A stretch of DNA of 64,000 nucleotides from Conoideocrella luteorostrata (lineage: Eukaryota; Ascomycota; Sordariomycetes; Hypocreales; Clavicipitaceae). The notes beneath the pieces were generated by a model. It saw only the letters and a program-made list of their open reading frames with translations, did not search any database and was not told the origin of the DNA. The stretch lies in NCBI GenBank assembly GCA_032433595.1, contig JASWJB010000016.1:186001-250000 (forward strand), given 5' to 3'. Made by a program: the position numbers and the translations under genes. Shown one piece after another: positions 24,581-37,575 of this stretch; the stretch's first letter is position 1, and each line of letters opens with the position of its first letter.

Positions 24581-27500
24581 CAGTTTCCGGTTATAGTCTT
24601 TGGAAACCTCTGACGATCTCTATATTCTCGCCCGCAAACAGGGAAATTTTGCCAATAGTCTCAGAAAACGTGGCGGTCATCGTGCACGCCTCGAGAACGG
24701 CGTGGCGCTACAGACTTCCAGCCACCTTGACCGCTCGCTGGATGGACCTTGCTGGAGAAACGCAACTGGCGATGCCCGATATCGAAACTAGGGAGGCTGA
24801 CAAGCCTCGGTGGATGGCCACAAACGTAACTTCGTCACCACCACCTTGTCCAAAACGGGCTTGCTGCTTCAAGGGATGCCGTGAGATAGGCAGAGAGGGC
24901 TCTACTTCGGGTGGTTTTTAGCGCCTCGCGCACTATTCTCCACCGTGCACCGATTCTTCAGAGTGAGATAATCACCTACTCTCTCTCTCATATGAATACA
25001 GTGTTACGACGGGGCTGAAGCTGATAAGGTCCCGAGAAGTCCGCGCCCCATCGAAACCCGAGGTCTTCCCCAGTTGTCGGCCGATTCAACAACGCTTGCT
25101 CCGCACAGCACTGATGAATAACGGGCAGTTTTCAAGAAATGATTCCAACCGCAGCCCGTCTAAAACCACCTTAAAATCTGGTAAGCTTCGCGTCAGCCAC
25201 GAGTTTAGCGGGCAGTCATCGCTGATTGCATCCGGCGTTCACATGACATCTGAGCATGAGTGTGCGGCGTGCAATGAGTACAAGGACGCAGAGTGCAAAA
25301 TGCAGCAGTGACATTGATGATGCCGTTTTATTGCCCCATTTATCAAAAGAGGGATGGAAGAGGGGAAGATGGCGCCGTTGCGATGACAGTCGGTGGTGGA
25401 GTTCACCATTAATGGTGTGCATAGTACGGAGTACTTGCTGGGCGGGCGCAACAGCCCCTTACCCAACGTTCGTCAGACGACGATCTGGATGGCGAGATAG
25501 TTTAGATGGCTCATTCCATTTCTGACAAAATTTTCTTTTTTTAAAGAAATGTGGCTCGCATGGTTTTTCCTCGATGGGCGAATGATTTGCTTTGGTTATT
25601 ACTATTTTATTTTCCGTTGCATCACGGTGAGTCGTTATAACGCATATTCAGGGCATGTGCACGGCCATCCCAATCTGCAAGGTGACTAGTTACTCCGTAC
25701 TCCGTAGCTAATAGGAACCTGCTGTGCACGTGAAGGGTTCATGCAGAAAAATGCTAGCCCTATCATAGTCGTTGAGCAAATCCGTTATGCAGCGACTTCG
25801 TCCCCACCCTCAAAGTACATAGGGAAAAACTGTGGCGCAACTGACAGTGTTTGATCCACCGAGGAGTGGAACGTCGGAAAACGAACCGGTGTTGGTCAGT
25901 GCACACAAACTGTTGGGTTTGTATAATCTGCGCTCCATGTTGTAGTTCCAATATATTGCACAATTGAGCTCTGACTGTGGTTCCAGAAGCAGGTGGTGGG
26001 TGGGTTCAGTTCTAACCGCCCGAGGATTTTTGCTCAGAATGGCCTCGGGACTGATGGAGCAGCATTCTGGCTCGAGTTGAAGTACAAATGTCCGGTGGCT
26101 CTCCGGTCACCAACTAACTCCATTGAGATGGATAGTGGCAGGTAAACTGGTACTACAACCGGCGCACGTTTTCGACATTGAATGCGGAGTATTGCGCCGC
26201 GTCTAGCCAGACGTAGGGTAGTAATTACTGATGCGACACAGTCTCAGGCGCCACGTCTCTCGCCAAGGAGGGAATTTGGGCTCGGTCATCCGTCGTTGTT
26301 TTACTGCGCAAATATGTTTTCGAGCTTAGCTCAATGGCTGAAAGGACTGCAGTTCAGCTTGAAGATCAATGTAGGATGATTAACAGGCCCCATGTTCCGC
26401 CATGCCAACTAATGGATACTCGCGCACGTTCGATGACAGTACCTCCGTAGAGAAACCCCGCAATCCGCCAATTATTTCGTGAAATATAATCGATGAACGT
26501 CGAGACCGGTACGCACGCAAACGTGCAGGGTTTCCTCTTCCGTCCGGCAGGCTTTTCTGGGCGACAATTGGCCAAGCGAGTCTCCCGCCTATCGTGCGAG
26601 AGAGACGCTCCCCGTGAGAACCCCGAAAATGAAACCGTGTGGCAGGAAAAAGAACCATTTTTCTTGCTAGGTTCTGTTCCCGAGGGTTCCATGTTGGCGA
26701 CATCGCACTGTGTGTGCAAACAATGGATTGGCGACAGGGTCCAGACAAAGCTAAGTGACACACATCCACCCCCATCCCCATTTTGTCTTAGCATTGGTGT
26801 TATCTGCTGGGATGCTACGATGGAGGATGCTTGTTTCTTATCCTCTGTCGCTCCAGCCGTCCACTACCTTCTCTTGTGCCGGCGCAATGCTCCGCAAAAT
26901 TCGATGCGGAGTGTAGAGTTTGAGAGTGGGATACCATATTGTATGTCAATGGGAGGTTGGGTACTGGGTATCACCAGGGACACGAGGAACGAAAGAATCG
27001 TGTGCTTCTGGTGTTACGTCGTATCCCTACGTCTCGGCCGATGCTCTTCAACCTCAAGTCGAGAGCTGGGATTCGGTGCGTCGTACGTACGTCTTGTCTA
27101 TCACAAATCACACCGAGTATATGTGTGTGGCTGACAAGCTAGCTTAATGGTACGCCGTACTTGACCTACCATGCTCCGTGACTGTTGATCAAAGCTTGGC
27201 TTGCAAGTTTCCGCTGACGGATCTCATTGCATCCTGTTCGTTCGTTGAACCTTTTTGATCCATGAATCCTGGTCAGAACTGACCGCTTTCCGGGCCGAGG
27301 AGAGGAACGGAACGGTGACGAATTATACTTTGTCACGCAACCTATGGCGTTGTGCATCTGACCATCGTTTGTGACATTGACCTCGTGGCAGGATGCCATC
27401 GGCCGAGACCGATATCTAGGCATTTTGTTTCTTTGATGATCATCCATTGGCGAAACCAAAACCATTGCTGAATTGTATTTGCCAGTGGATAGAAGCCGGC

Positions 27501-29546
27501 CATCAAAAACATGGTCAATCTTCCGAACCGCACAATTGCAGAGTTTCTACCATCACGCCGTCAAGTGCCCGGACGCACATAGCAACTCAACCCCTCATGC
27601 CCCCAGGGATGTTGTCCCACTAGTCATCTAGCCTTGCGGTATGGAGTAGGTAGCACAACATACGTTGTTGGGGTCGATGGTTCTGTGGACAATTGGTTCG
27701 TTCGTGGCGAGTAATTGCATGATAGTGGAGCACGGCACGGTTCTGACTTGACCGACATCCTAGTTATGCTACACCTCCCGAAGCGGAAATTTTGAGCTAA
27801 AGTCCTGAGGCTGGTCTCCTAAATCGATGAGGGTGGCCGGAAATCGCTCACTCTATCGAACGAACAATTTTATCCTGGTCAGAAACCTCGCAAGCATTTC
27901 TTGGGGCAAAGGCGGAAGCGGGAAGAAATGCGAAGCTGCAGAACATCATTGCTGCCCACGGGAGCGGCCGATGGCATTGTACAATTCGCACGGCCCACCA
28001 AAGGTCACTGTGATGATGATGATGATGATGACCGCGATGGCTCCGAGCCGCCAAGATGACTGATATGAAGCGAGTTGTTGAGAACGTCAAGAGGCGCCGT
28101 AGATGACTGTACTGAGCAATAAAACCGCCATGAAGAATTCTCATCCATGAGGCGTGCACCGTGCTTGTGAGTAGGCAGGTTCAGCCGTATTGCGGAACTG
28201 CGTTTGGCCAAGTAGGTACAGAGAGTACTCCGTAGTTCTAGACTGTATGCTCCGTACTCCGTAGTACTCCGTGTAATACACAGAGTATTACGACCGGGCT
28301 GGGGGACGGGACTTGACTCTCACTGCCGCGACTCAAGCCAACTGAAGGGAATGGAAGACCCTGCCTAGCAGCCAAGATAGTTAGTTAGATTCATGGCGTA
28401 AGAGTTCCGGTTTCGTGGTGCTAAGACAGATGACATGACCCACTGGTATTCAGGGAGTCCCCCTCGCCAACTCAAGTGGTTTTGAGTATTTCGCAGTCAG
28501 AGATTCTAACCGGGGAAATGGTTCACAGAACCGAAACTTGCAGAGAAAAGGGACAGACAGGTTTATATGGGCGGGCTTAATGTACTTGGAAGATGAGGCT
28601 GATAGTCGGTGGTGCACTTGCTGTCACGGGAAGCCTCCTCAGGCTGGCGATGCAGTTTTTTTGCACCCGAGAGCCCACATTGCGTGCTAGACAAGTGTCT
28701 GCACATGTGGTCATATACACAAATTCAACGGGATGTAGCAGAAGCAGCGTGTGCGGGTCAAACAGGCAAATGTTACCCTTTGCAGCAGACCAGATCAGCG
28801 AACGTATGTACGGAGGGGTGGATAGTGGTAATAGTTAGCACATACGGAGCAGGTTCACGGGAATTTGCCATGAGCATCAGCCAGAATCCCATTTGGACTT
28901 GAGTAACTACTCCGCACATATTCCGTAGTTGTTGACTATCAAATCAACGGATAGTGGCAGAATTGGGTTGCAACAGTGTTCTGGTTCAATGCTGCTACTG
29001 CACGATCCCTGCACATGGGTCCAGGATATGCACACTGGTGGGCGGCCAGGCAGGTTAAAAAGAGGACTGGTGGGAAGCCGACATAGGCGAAAAAGAAAAA
29101 GAAAAGAGACGCTAGGCTAGGGACTTGCTCGAGAGGCTGGCAGCCAGGCGAGAAACGAGGTGCAAGTTCCTCGCATGGTTGCGGTGGCTACGGTATAGGT
29201 GCGGAGCAGCATAGTATGGCATGCAGAATATGGTCCATCCATGTTCACGATTCGGATTTCAACGGGGGACGGGGAACAAGCCTGATGTGGGGGATGCGCC
29301 AGGTTCAATCGGATGTAGACCGTTTATTCCATGCTCCGCACAAGGCCATGCATTGTTGTAATAAGATTTGAGATTTAAGAAGGGGAGGGCAAAACTGAAC
29401 CACCGATATTGTCGTACTCCCCGTACTGTCAGATAGGCAGGAAAGAGGGTTGTAGGCGGTGGGCGCTACTTCTGACCACCAAGGAAGCTAAGCAATGTTA
29501 CTAGTACTAGTACGAAAGGTTACGTACTGTAACTCTGGTGACTGTC

Positions 29547-29570
29547 CTCCGTACGGAGTACTCCGTAGTT
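29547..29570. repeat. compound palindromic CTCCGTACGGAG cluster
   Basis: A perfect CTCCGTACGGAG palindrome is followed at once by a further TACTCCGTAG half-site. Another TACGGAGTAC copy lies about 60 bp downstream. Confidence 0.8.
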
Positions 29571-30526
29571 AACTCGTTACTCAGTCCGTACTTGCTCAGT
29601 ACTCCCGACTCCGAACCCCGTACGGAGTACTCTATGTACAAAGAGGCGGGCAGGCGGGCCTGAGTGCGTGCGTGCGTGCGAGTGCCAGGTTGCTGCTCCG
29701 TGCCATTCTCGGCCCCGGCCATCAAAGTTCAAGGGCGGCGCACGCAGGTATTGCTCAAAAGGTTGCGTCGTAATACTTAGAATGTCGCCAGTAATACGGA
29801 GTGACATGTCTCCAACTTTGTCGGCAGTGGTGGTGTGACTGGTCATCCAACCCAGAGGATTTTTCTCCCATGGCGTGCCCAAAAAGGACCTGGATGGCGA
29901 CCTGTGCTGGCTGGCGGGTGACCTTTGATGTCCTGTTGAGTGCCAAAGTGCCTTCTTGTAGGACAATAGGTTAGTTACTCGTTGGCCACGGCGCTTAGAC
30001 ATTAGAGACACCGGCTATATTTGGCAAGGCAACGGCATATGCGGCCCATGATTCGCCGCGACAGGGCAGCTCGGGGCTAGACATGGGGGCTTAATGGGTT
30101 GCAGCACCCCCTGGTCATCACTGCTGAGTACTCCGGTACGTTGCTGCACACTTCTCTTCTCCACGTACCAACCTCAATTGACGATACTCGGTCCAGTAGT
30201 CGACAACCCTCAAGTCACGACCCTACCCTACCCAACCAAGACTGCTTCTGCCGGCCCTGCTTGCTCCAGCATAAGTCCCGCACTCAATTCACATGGCGGG
30301 CCTATCACACCGCTGCTACGACGGCATGCAGCAACGCTTGGCGGCTTGCAGCCCAACTATCCAATTGCGCTCGCCATGTAGGCGCCGACGTTTCGGTGGT
30401 TGAGAACACGGAGTACGTTGGTTGGAGCGACACATCTTATCGTGCAAGGATTACAGAAGGCCCTTTGGGCGTACAGGGCCTTGAGCACCAGATCATGTCG
30501 CTGGCTTTCTGCGCTGTGATAGAACC

Positions 30527-30560
30527 GTGACGGGCTGTGACGGGCTCTGACGGGCTGTGA
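30527..30560. repeat. 10-bp tandem repeat (CGGGCTGTGA)
   Basis: Three copies, one with a single mismatch, preceded by a partial GTGA. This simple tandem repeat lies in non-coding DNA about 550 bp upstream of the SAM-PH start codon. Confidence 0.8.
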
Positions 30561-31111
30561 TAATGCCGCTTCATGCGTCTTGTACTCTTGTCCGCCTGTA
30601 CCAGCCATCGTTTAACGCTAACACGCTGCTATTCTTGTCTCGAGACAAGCCCTGTGTTCTCCGCCGCCGCCTCTGCGAGTGTGTGTTGATGGCTATGTAC
30701 ACGACCTCCTCGTCACATCGGATCACGGGCCTAAGCTACTACATCCCCTCCCAGCATACATAATAATAGACACTGACCGCCAGTCGCGCGACAACCCCCC
30801 CCCCTTCCCTTCTACTCGAGTTTTGCGATCTTGGTGCCGTTCAGTGGTCATCACAAGTTTTTTTTTTGTATCCGTTTTCCTTTTGTTGTCGATTATATTC
30901 CCCGTCTCAAGGCACTTATCACTCCCGGTGTTGTTCAATCCGTCGGAGACCAAAACTAGAATATACGTACTGCCGGCGACGGCAAGAAAACCAAACGGAC
31001 AGCAAAGGCATCTTCATAATAAGCATCATAGCCTGTCGCACCCGATCCAAGGTATAATATAAAACCAGATTCATCAGCCAAGGCTCTGCCACCAAGTTGG
31101 CAAGTCCCGAT

Positions 31112-33729
31112 ATGGTAAGCTCTTCTTCATCTACCATCTCCAACCCCAAACTGCTTGCGATTAACACGACTCTCTGCAGGATCATGCCTACTACCAATCC
31201 GGCGAAGGCCGGGTATACAAAGAAATGCTTCAGAAGTCTACCCGTGACACTTTTTTTAGCTTAAGAAATGAGTCTCAAGCTCAGCGACCTGTCTCCGTGG
31301 CTACTGAGTTCGTTGACACCGACTGGGACGAGGAAATCATCAGTGAAGCCGAGGACAACTCACCTCGTATTAGTCTGCAATCGGTATGTATCAATACTCC
31401 CATCATTCGGTGTCAGACCTTGGGCTTGTACTGACCTGGCTCATAATATCAGTCCGGGCAACCAAGTTTTACCACTGTGTCATCATATGACGAAGTACCT
31501 ACACCACGATCGAGCAGGGGACGGGAAGCGTATTCCGAACATGCTCTCAAACCAGTACAAGGCCCGCGTGGTCCTCACCTTTTTCGAAGTTCGACGGATC
31601 CATCCCTGGTGGATGAGGAGTTCGTCCTGACCCTCTCGCCAGTCACGCCCAAAACTCACCGTGGCATCGGCGACCTGCTGGACAGGCCGCCGATGCCCCG
31701 GAGAATCAGTCCGTTTGAGTACACAGATGCAGAGCTAGACTCTTCAATCCTTGCATCATGGACACCCGAAATGGTCGCCCAGTCGATGCTCAATGCGGGC
31801 ATTGAGCTGTCCATGGCGGATCGGTTCATTGAGAACGATATTAATGGTGCTATTCTGATCACATTGAAGTTTGAGGACCTGCGGGAACTGGACATCCCAT
31901 CTTTCGGTATTCGCACCAAAGTTTGGCATCAAATTCAAATCCTACGAGACAGTCGACCTTCATCTCCTCGGCCGCCGACACCGATTGAAGACGAACCAAG
32001 TCGTGAGGCACGTAAGGAGACGAGAAGGGGCAACGATCATGAAATTAAGAGACGGCAAAGCAGCAAGCGGCGACCACGTCGAAAGCAATCGACCGAGGAG
32101 GATACAATTCATCCCATGGAATCAGTGTCCATCATCGGCATTGAACAGGTCATCCCCAAGCCACACAACTGTTCAAAGGGTGAGAACTGCTCAAAGTGGA
32201 GAAAGCAACAGAAAGCTATTGACCAGTTCAAGAAACTGAATCCAGCCATTGATATTCAGAATGGTGGTACGGTTATGATTTACGGTGATGCAGGCAATCC
32301 CAAGACCGCCAGAGCTATTGATCCTAATGAAACGCTGAGGCCCATGTCGGACGCGGTTCCGTCCGTTGTAGCCTCTTCCGACATATTGGGCTCCGGAGGG
32401 TTGGCGCCTCTGCAATACCTGCAAGAAACAACTTTGAGAAACGTCCAGGCCCGGGATCCCCAAGACAACGTCCGCCAATTCTTGAACTTCCAACAACAAA
32501 CCGCCAATTGCGACCAGGTACCTCCAACACCACCGTTTGAGTTGACGCCCTCTACCAAGCCTCCTCATCAGGGCTTGCGCCGCCTTCCCAAACTTTCTAT
32601 TCCTGGCCATCCTCAGCAACACAAAGCAACTCCATTGAGAGCATCCACAGTTGCTCAGCCCATAGAAGCAAAGCAACAGCCACAAAGACAGCCGACACAA
32701 CAAGTCGCGAAGCAGCCGACACAGCCGACTGATTTTGTCCCTCATCGCATGGACAGAGCCACGCCGCTGTCCCCGGCCTTGGAAACACCCCGAAACCCAT
32801 ATCGATTTGGGACCCCTTTCTCAGAGCTGGACGTTCCAGTAACGGCAGTGCCTGTCGGTCCTGTAGCACGCGATGTGTCGCAGTCGGTCCCCCCTGACAT
32901 GAACTATCGGGTTGCCTCAGCGAGCAATTCTGGGCCTCAACCTCGGTCTCAGTCACGGGCATCTTCCCGTCGGCCATCATTCCCCATGCTCCCTGCTGTC
33001 AACGAGAACATGGCCGTACGTCAGCTGTCCAAGACGCCTTCTCCAAAGAGCTCGTCGCCTATGAACCGCACCCAGCAGCAACGGCAGCAACCACTTCAAG
33101 CTCCTCCTCGTTTCAACTACCCTTGGTCCCCAACAGACCGCACCAGATTTGAGCAAGCCATCCCCCCCCTATCAACTTTCCGGCCTGCACATTCTCAGGA
33201 CGCTCCGGCACTCGCCAACGGCGTAACTTACCAGGGACCCATGAGGAAGCGCAAGACTCGCTTGCTTCGTCATGAGTGGCAGGATGGATATTTCTCACTC
33301 AAGGGAACCAGGCTCAACATGCACAAGGACGAGCTGGAGATGGACCGCACTCTTGAGTACATCGACATCGATGACTATGCCATAGCATGCTCAAGCGTCG
33401 CCTCTTCGTCCAAGCTTAGTGCTGCATTCAAGGCCGTCCATATCTCTCATGATAGGAAGAAGAGCGACCCCGTAGGCGCTTTCAGCTTTCAGCTTATTCC
33501 CACGGACAAGAATGCGGGTGCTCGTCTGCGCAAACGAGACAGTTCTATGAGTGGCATCAGCGGTAGTGCTGGCCCCTCGGAAGGCGTGAATGGTACAGGA
33601 AAGACTCATCATTTTGCCGTCAAGAACAGGGATGAGCGCATCGACTGGATGCGCGAACTCATGCTCGCCAAGGCCATGAAGCAAAAGGGCGACGGTTTCG
33701 AGATTAGTGTCAACGGAAGCATGATTTAA
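31112..33729 (+). CDS. SAM and PH domain protein (Boi-like, no SH3 seen)
   Basis: Three coding exons: 31112-31114 (the ATG only), 31180-31383 and 31453-33729. The introns are 65 bp (GTAAGC...CTGCAG) and 69 bp (GTATGT...TATCAG), with all joins in phase 0, giving 827 residues. A SAM domain spans residues about 172-236 (WTPEMVAQSMLNAGIE through KVWHQIQILRDS). A basic Cys-containing patch follows (HNCSKGENCSKWRKQQK), then a long Pro/Gln-rich disordered region. A PH domain fills about residues 663-810, beginning KTRLLRHEWQDGYFSLKG and ending in the C-terminal helix with DERIDWMRELMLAKAM. SAM plus PH recalls yeast Boi1/Boi2, which act in polarised growth and exocytosis at the plasma membrane, but I see no SH3 domain here. 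Inference: a lipid-binding scaffold. If the ATG exon were wrong, the first internal ATG (31225) would remove only 15 residues after the initiator. Confidence 0.88.
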
Positions 33730-34813
33730 ACTGACTTTATTTATGCGCCTGCCTTGTTGCCCCTCTATTTTCCCTCATCAGTTTTATCGGCAACCTCCTC
33801 AATCATTTACAAAAAAAAAGTTTACTTTTTACTTTTTATTTTTTCAACTTCGACTCGTTCCACAACATGGAAGGATTCAACATCATGACACATTCTCTAC
33901 ACCACGGTCCTGCATTCATTCTCACATCTCCAAATTTGATCCTCATTTTGATCCTCATTTTGTGTGTCTACCGAACAGAAAGTGGGAAGCTGCGTCAATG
34001 AGCAAGGCATCTCAGCAGTACCAATTGAGCTTACGGCAAATGGGGGGGCGTTTTGTGTTTTTATTATGATTTATTGCTTTTTACGTTGCAAACTCTTGAA
34101 CGACATCAAACACTACATTTTACGACTTTTGTGCATACTCTCCTTTTTTCGCAAATTGGATGAGCAGGATACCATTTTGATATTTTACCCTTTATTGTCA
34201 GTCCTTCGACTGTCCTTTCCATAGCGAAGCTTGGTATAGTTGACAGCGTCAATTTGAGTACTTTTGAAAACAGAAGCGCGTGCCTCGTGTCTGTGAAGTG
34301 ATTTGCAAATGATTTTGCGCCATTGTATGGCAAAAGTGCATGTTGTATCTATTGTATGTATATGCCGTGGAATCGTTCCAACAGCAAAACGGCATGGAGC
34401 AGTACCGCCTACGTCAGCGTCTCGCAGCATAACAATTAAACGATGCCACCATACAGGAATTCATTCGACTTGATTGGACAAAGCGCACCTATTGACGCGT
34501 CATTGACACATCACTCAAGATGGATAGCAGTGTTGGAAGGGTTTTAGCCTGTCTTTGATATCGCCTCGTAGTATATTGCTTCCACCTGTTTTATATGCAG
34601 AAAGGTACAGTTAATGTTACAGCGGCTACATGGTTGCAGCCCTCTCCCCTCACCGTTTGACGGTGTATGTGAACATGACGACATGCCACCTTTTTGGCTC
34701 CCGCTTTCCTTTATCCATCCTCTGACAACGCTTCGACAACCCCCTCCCTCCCTTTCATTTGTCTTCCTTCCATAACAGTGCTTATCGGATAAGTTTTATT
34801 CAAGCCACTTCTT
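33730..34813. other. convergent intergenic region
   Basis: This is the 3' flank shared by the plus-strand SAM-PH gene and the minus-strand mitoribosomal gene. It is AT-rich with A- and T-tracts. A direct duplication, GATCCTCATTTT, occurs twice in tandem near 33938-33961. No gene was seen. Confidence 0.55.
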
Positions 34814-35798
34814 TTAATTTGCCGTCTTGAATTCGGGTCGAATGGACCCAGACTTGTGGGCGACCTTTTCCCAATCAATCAAACTCCACCAAGCCTCAGC
34901 ATACGCCATCTTGCCACCATTACCGCCAGCACCCACGCCCCAGTCCAGCATCCATGCGTGTTCCCAGGTGTTCAAGCATAAAAGCGGTTCCAGCTCAATA
35001 CCACCGGGTGGCAGGTCGCCACTTCGCTTCCTGTTTCCGAAAGCCTGATTCCTGAAGTAGAACTTGGCGGAGCCGTCGTTACCCACGGTGTTCATGTCGG
35101 CTGGCTGAGCGCGCCAGTGGGCCCCAGGGTAAGGTGAGCCGGCGAGGTAGGTTGGGAGGATACGGAAGTCACCGGGACCGGCTTTGACGAGCCAGACGAA
35201 TCCGGGACCGAACATGGCGGATGCGGTGATGATGAATTCGCGGCGAAGGGTCTCGATGGAGGAGAAGGAGGCCTCAAGTTCAGCGCGGAGGGCATCGGGC
35301 ATCGCAGTACCGGTGGGGGAGATGCCCTGAAAGAAAAAGTGGTTGTTATGGGCCATGGAGGCGTAGTTGAAGATGGGTGCTTGGCTGGGCTCGCGGGCCG
35401 TCAGGAGGCTGATGGTTTTGGTGTCTCTGTCTTCGAGCTCGGTGCCTGTTGGAGACATTGTTAGTATGGCTGCGATAGCGTGTACATCGGAGAGACCTTA
35501 TGAGGAGCTTTGAAGCAGCGGATTGGTCTATGAACAGCCAAGGCAATTGAATGGGATGTGTGATGGATGCTTCTGAGCACATACCGGCCGTCAGGGCATT
35601 GAGCTTCTCTACCATCAACGACATGTAGTCTGACCACGCAATTGCAAAGCCACCCGGGCTCATGAGATTGGGGACGCCTTGAGAATAGTCATGAGGCAGA
35701 GTAGGAACCTGGTGCAGGCTCCTTCTGGCGTTGACGGTGGTTCGCAATCCAAGTCCTAGGCTCTTGCTGGCACGCGGTAACAGCCGTGAGCGAAACAT
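34814..35798 (-). CDS. SOD-fold mitochondrial small ribosomal subunit protein (mS42/mS43 type)
   Basis: Two exons: 35585-35798 and 34814-35445. The 139-bp intron has a GTATGT donor, a perfect TACTAAC branch site and an ACAG acceptor. It encodes 281 residues. The N-terminus (MFRSRLLPRASKSLG, then RRSLHQVP) is a mitochondrial targeting sequence. The rest follows the Fe/Mn superoxide dismutase fold, but metal ligands are missing. The usual first-helix His motif is replaced by AIAWSDYM, and the DVWEHAYY motif reads NTWEHAWM, with Asp changed to Asn. Only the helix-2 His (HNNHFFF) and the EH His remain. This is the known pattern of mitoribosomal proteins mS42 (yeast Rsm26) and mS43 (Mrp1), which use a dead SOD fold structurally in the 37S subunit. 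I cannot decide which of the two it is. The first start after the upstream in-frame stretch, 35798, gives the targeting peptide. Confidence 0.87.
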
Positions 35799-37575
35799 TG
35801 TGTGTGTGTATGTGTTGAATCTGCCCACAGAAGTGGAAAGGATTCCGAAGATTGGCGCAAGCACGAAAACCTGGGCGCGGGCTGGACGAATTCGTCGGAC
35901 GTCGGTCGGCGGTCGTGATGTAAGAAATTTGGTCCCCTTTGGAGTATCGCAGTGTTTGACAGCGCACGCAAAATGGAGCTATGCACTTTTCTGAGGGTCG
36001 CTAACTTAGTTAGTCGCAGCCACAGAATAGGCAGCCTCGCACGTGAGGCTCAGGCGGCGTGTGGCTGGAACCTTGCAATGCGGATACGGCTGACGAAACT
36101 ACCCTGTGCCCCAATGTCGAGAGTATTGCATGTCAACTCCACACATCGCCGGTGGGAATTTGAATCATACATATGCTATATCAACGCGATAACGCAGAAG
36201 GATTTGAGTAACCAATAAATCTACGTACTCGTTTTTGCCCATTGGTACGTGGAGTTTAGTAGCTCGCACCGGAAGACGGAGTTACGTTTACGTGGACGCT
36301 GCTGTGCATTCCATACAAGTTCGGAGTACTCAATACTCGGTTTTCGGGTTACTACCATCCAGCTATCAAGGTCACTGTCCATGACTCTGTAAAGCTCAAG
36401 GGAAATAGATCATTGTGACAAAAACGGGTTGAATGCCTTGCGGGCTACCGACAGGGCATGCCTGGACCTCGAAGTAGAGAAACAATTAGTTACTCCATAA
36501 GTCAGCATGAAATAGATGAGTCGAATGTTCCAGGACTCGGCAAGCTTGATGTTCGGAGCCCTCCAGGGGCTTTTCTGGTGGGTCAATTGGCTCAAATCTG
36601 ATGCTCTCTGGGGCTGTCTCGTGTTCAACTCTACTTGACTTCCACGGACGGCCATGTTCCGGCACAATTATCAATTTTTGCAAAATTCGACCCGGCATAA
36701 TAAAGCTACTGTGGCATGGTATTTAGTGCACGATGCAGGGCGGCGTGCGTGATGTGCTCCGTAGTTACTTGGTAGAATGCTTGAATCGCAACTGCATTTC
36801 TCTCACGGCAGCTGCCGCCCCGATTGTGCTGCCAGCGGCCCCTGATTCGCTGATCCGGAAAACGCAGTACGTTCACCCACTGAGGAAGCACGCTAGTTGG
36901 TTGACTAGCATTGTTGCATCAGCGTGAACGTGAGCGTCAGTTGAGCCTGGTGCGCGGGTCTGGTCCCTGCTGGCTCCTGCTGGCTCCTGCTTGCCCCCTG
37001 CTGGGTCACCTGTTGGTCACCTGCTGGAGACACCTGGTGCAAATGGACAGAGTATGCAGATACAAACTGTCGCGATCCGTCACTCGCCTGTTCACGGTGC
37101 ATCTATGCCTCCTGCAAACAACACACGGCCTGGTTATCGACTTCTCCCCCACGCTCCCATGTCGTGGGAATTTTTGTTTCTTTGAACTCTTTGCTTACTA
37201 TCATTACTGTCACCCTACCACCTCTACAGCGCTGTGCTGCGCTTGGACGTCCATGTTGGCCCCGCGTTTTCTTGCCTAGCAGTGTTAAGTGCTTCGCCAC
37301 TTCCATCCTGCCTACTTACTAGTCACTGGCAAACTAGGCCATCATCGTCCGAGACGCTGTTTCATCAGCTTGCGGAGCTGACACACCCGTCTCACAGCCG
37401 ACTTGTCTGGCATCGTAGCAATATCTTGGGCCTTTCTCATTCACTCATCATCACAGCGACGCCTACAATACTCCGTTCTCCTCCTCGTTCTGGCTGTCAT
37501 CTTGACATCATCGTGCAGCAAGCAAGCGTGCGTTGCACGACTCGAAAGTCGACACGGTCGTCTCAATAGCCCTCG
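35799..37575. other. divergent intergenic/promoter region
   Basis: This region lies between two divergently transcribed genes. No ORF with a domain was found. A degenerate direct-repeat tract of CTGCTGG(CTC) and CACCTG units lies around 36965-37038. The last 400 bp are probably the 5' UTR and promoter of the STIMATE-like gene. Confidence 0.5.

Larger units (their letters stand above)
20273..31111. other. gene-poor region of about 10.8 kb
   Basis: No supported gene. The longest frames (24556-24921, 26493-27134, 22624-23013) have no domain, no signal peptide and no flanking splice structure. The palindromic ACTCCGTAC motif is frequent here (for example 21571-21583, 23972-23981, 24563-24580, 25424-25434, 28221-28275, 29547-29570, 29620-29630). 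A 10-bp tandem repeat lies at 30527-30560. The last roughly 300 bp are pyrimidine-rich and probably form the promoter and 5' UTR of the SAM-PH gene. Confidence 0.5.

Noticed and set aside
24556..24921. 121-codon open frame on the plus strand
   Set aside because: It begins inside a palindromic repeat copy and shows no recognisable family.
26493..27134. 213-codon open frame on the plus strand
   Set aside because: No domain, signal peptide or splice structure is visible. The frame overlaps other open frames of similar length on both strands, so it is more likely chance.
28593..28902. Two overlapping frames, one with a signal-peptide-like start (MRLIVGGALAVTGSLL), the other Cys-rich
   Set aside because: No splice combination I tried joins the leader to the Cys-rich frame convincingly. 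It may be a decayed small secreted protein, but the evidence is too weak to call.
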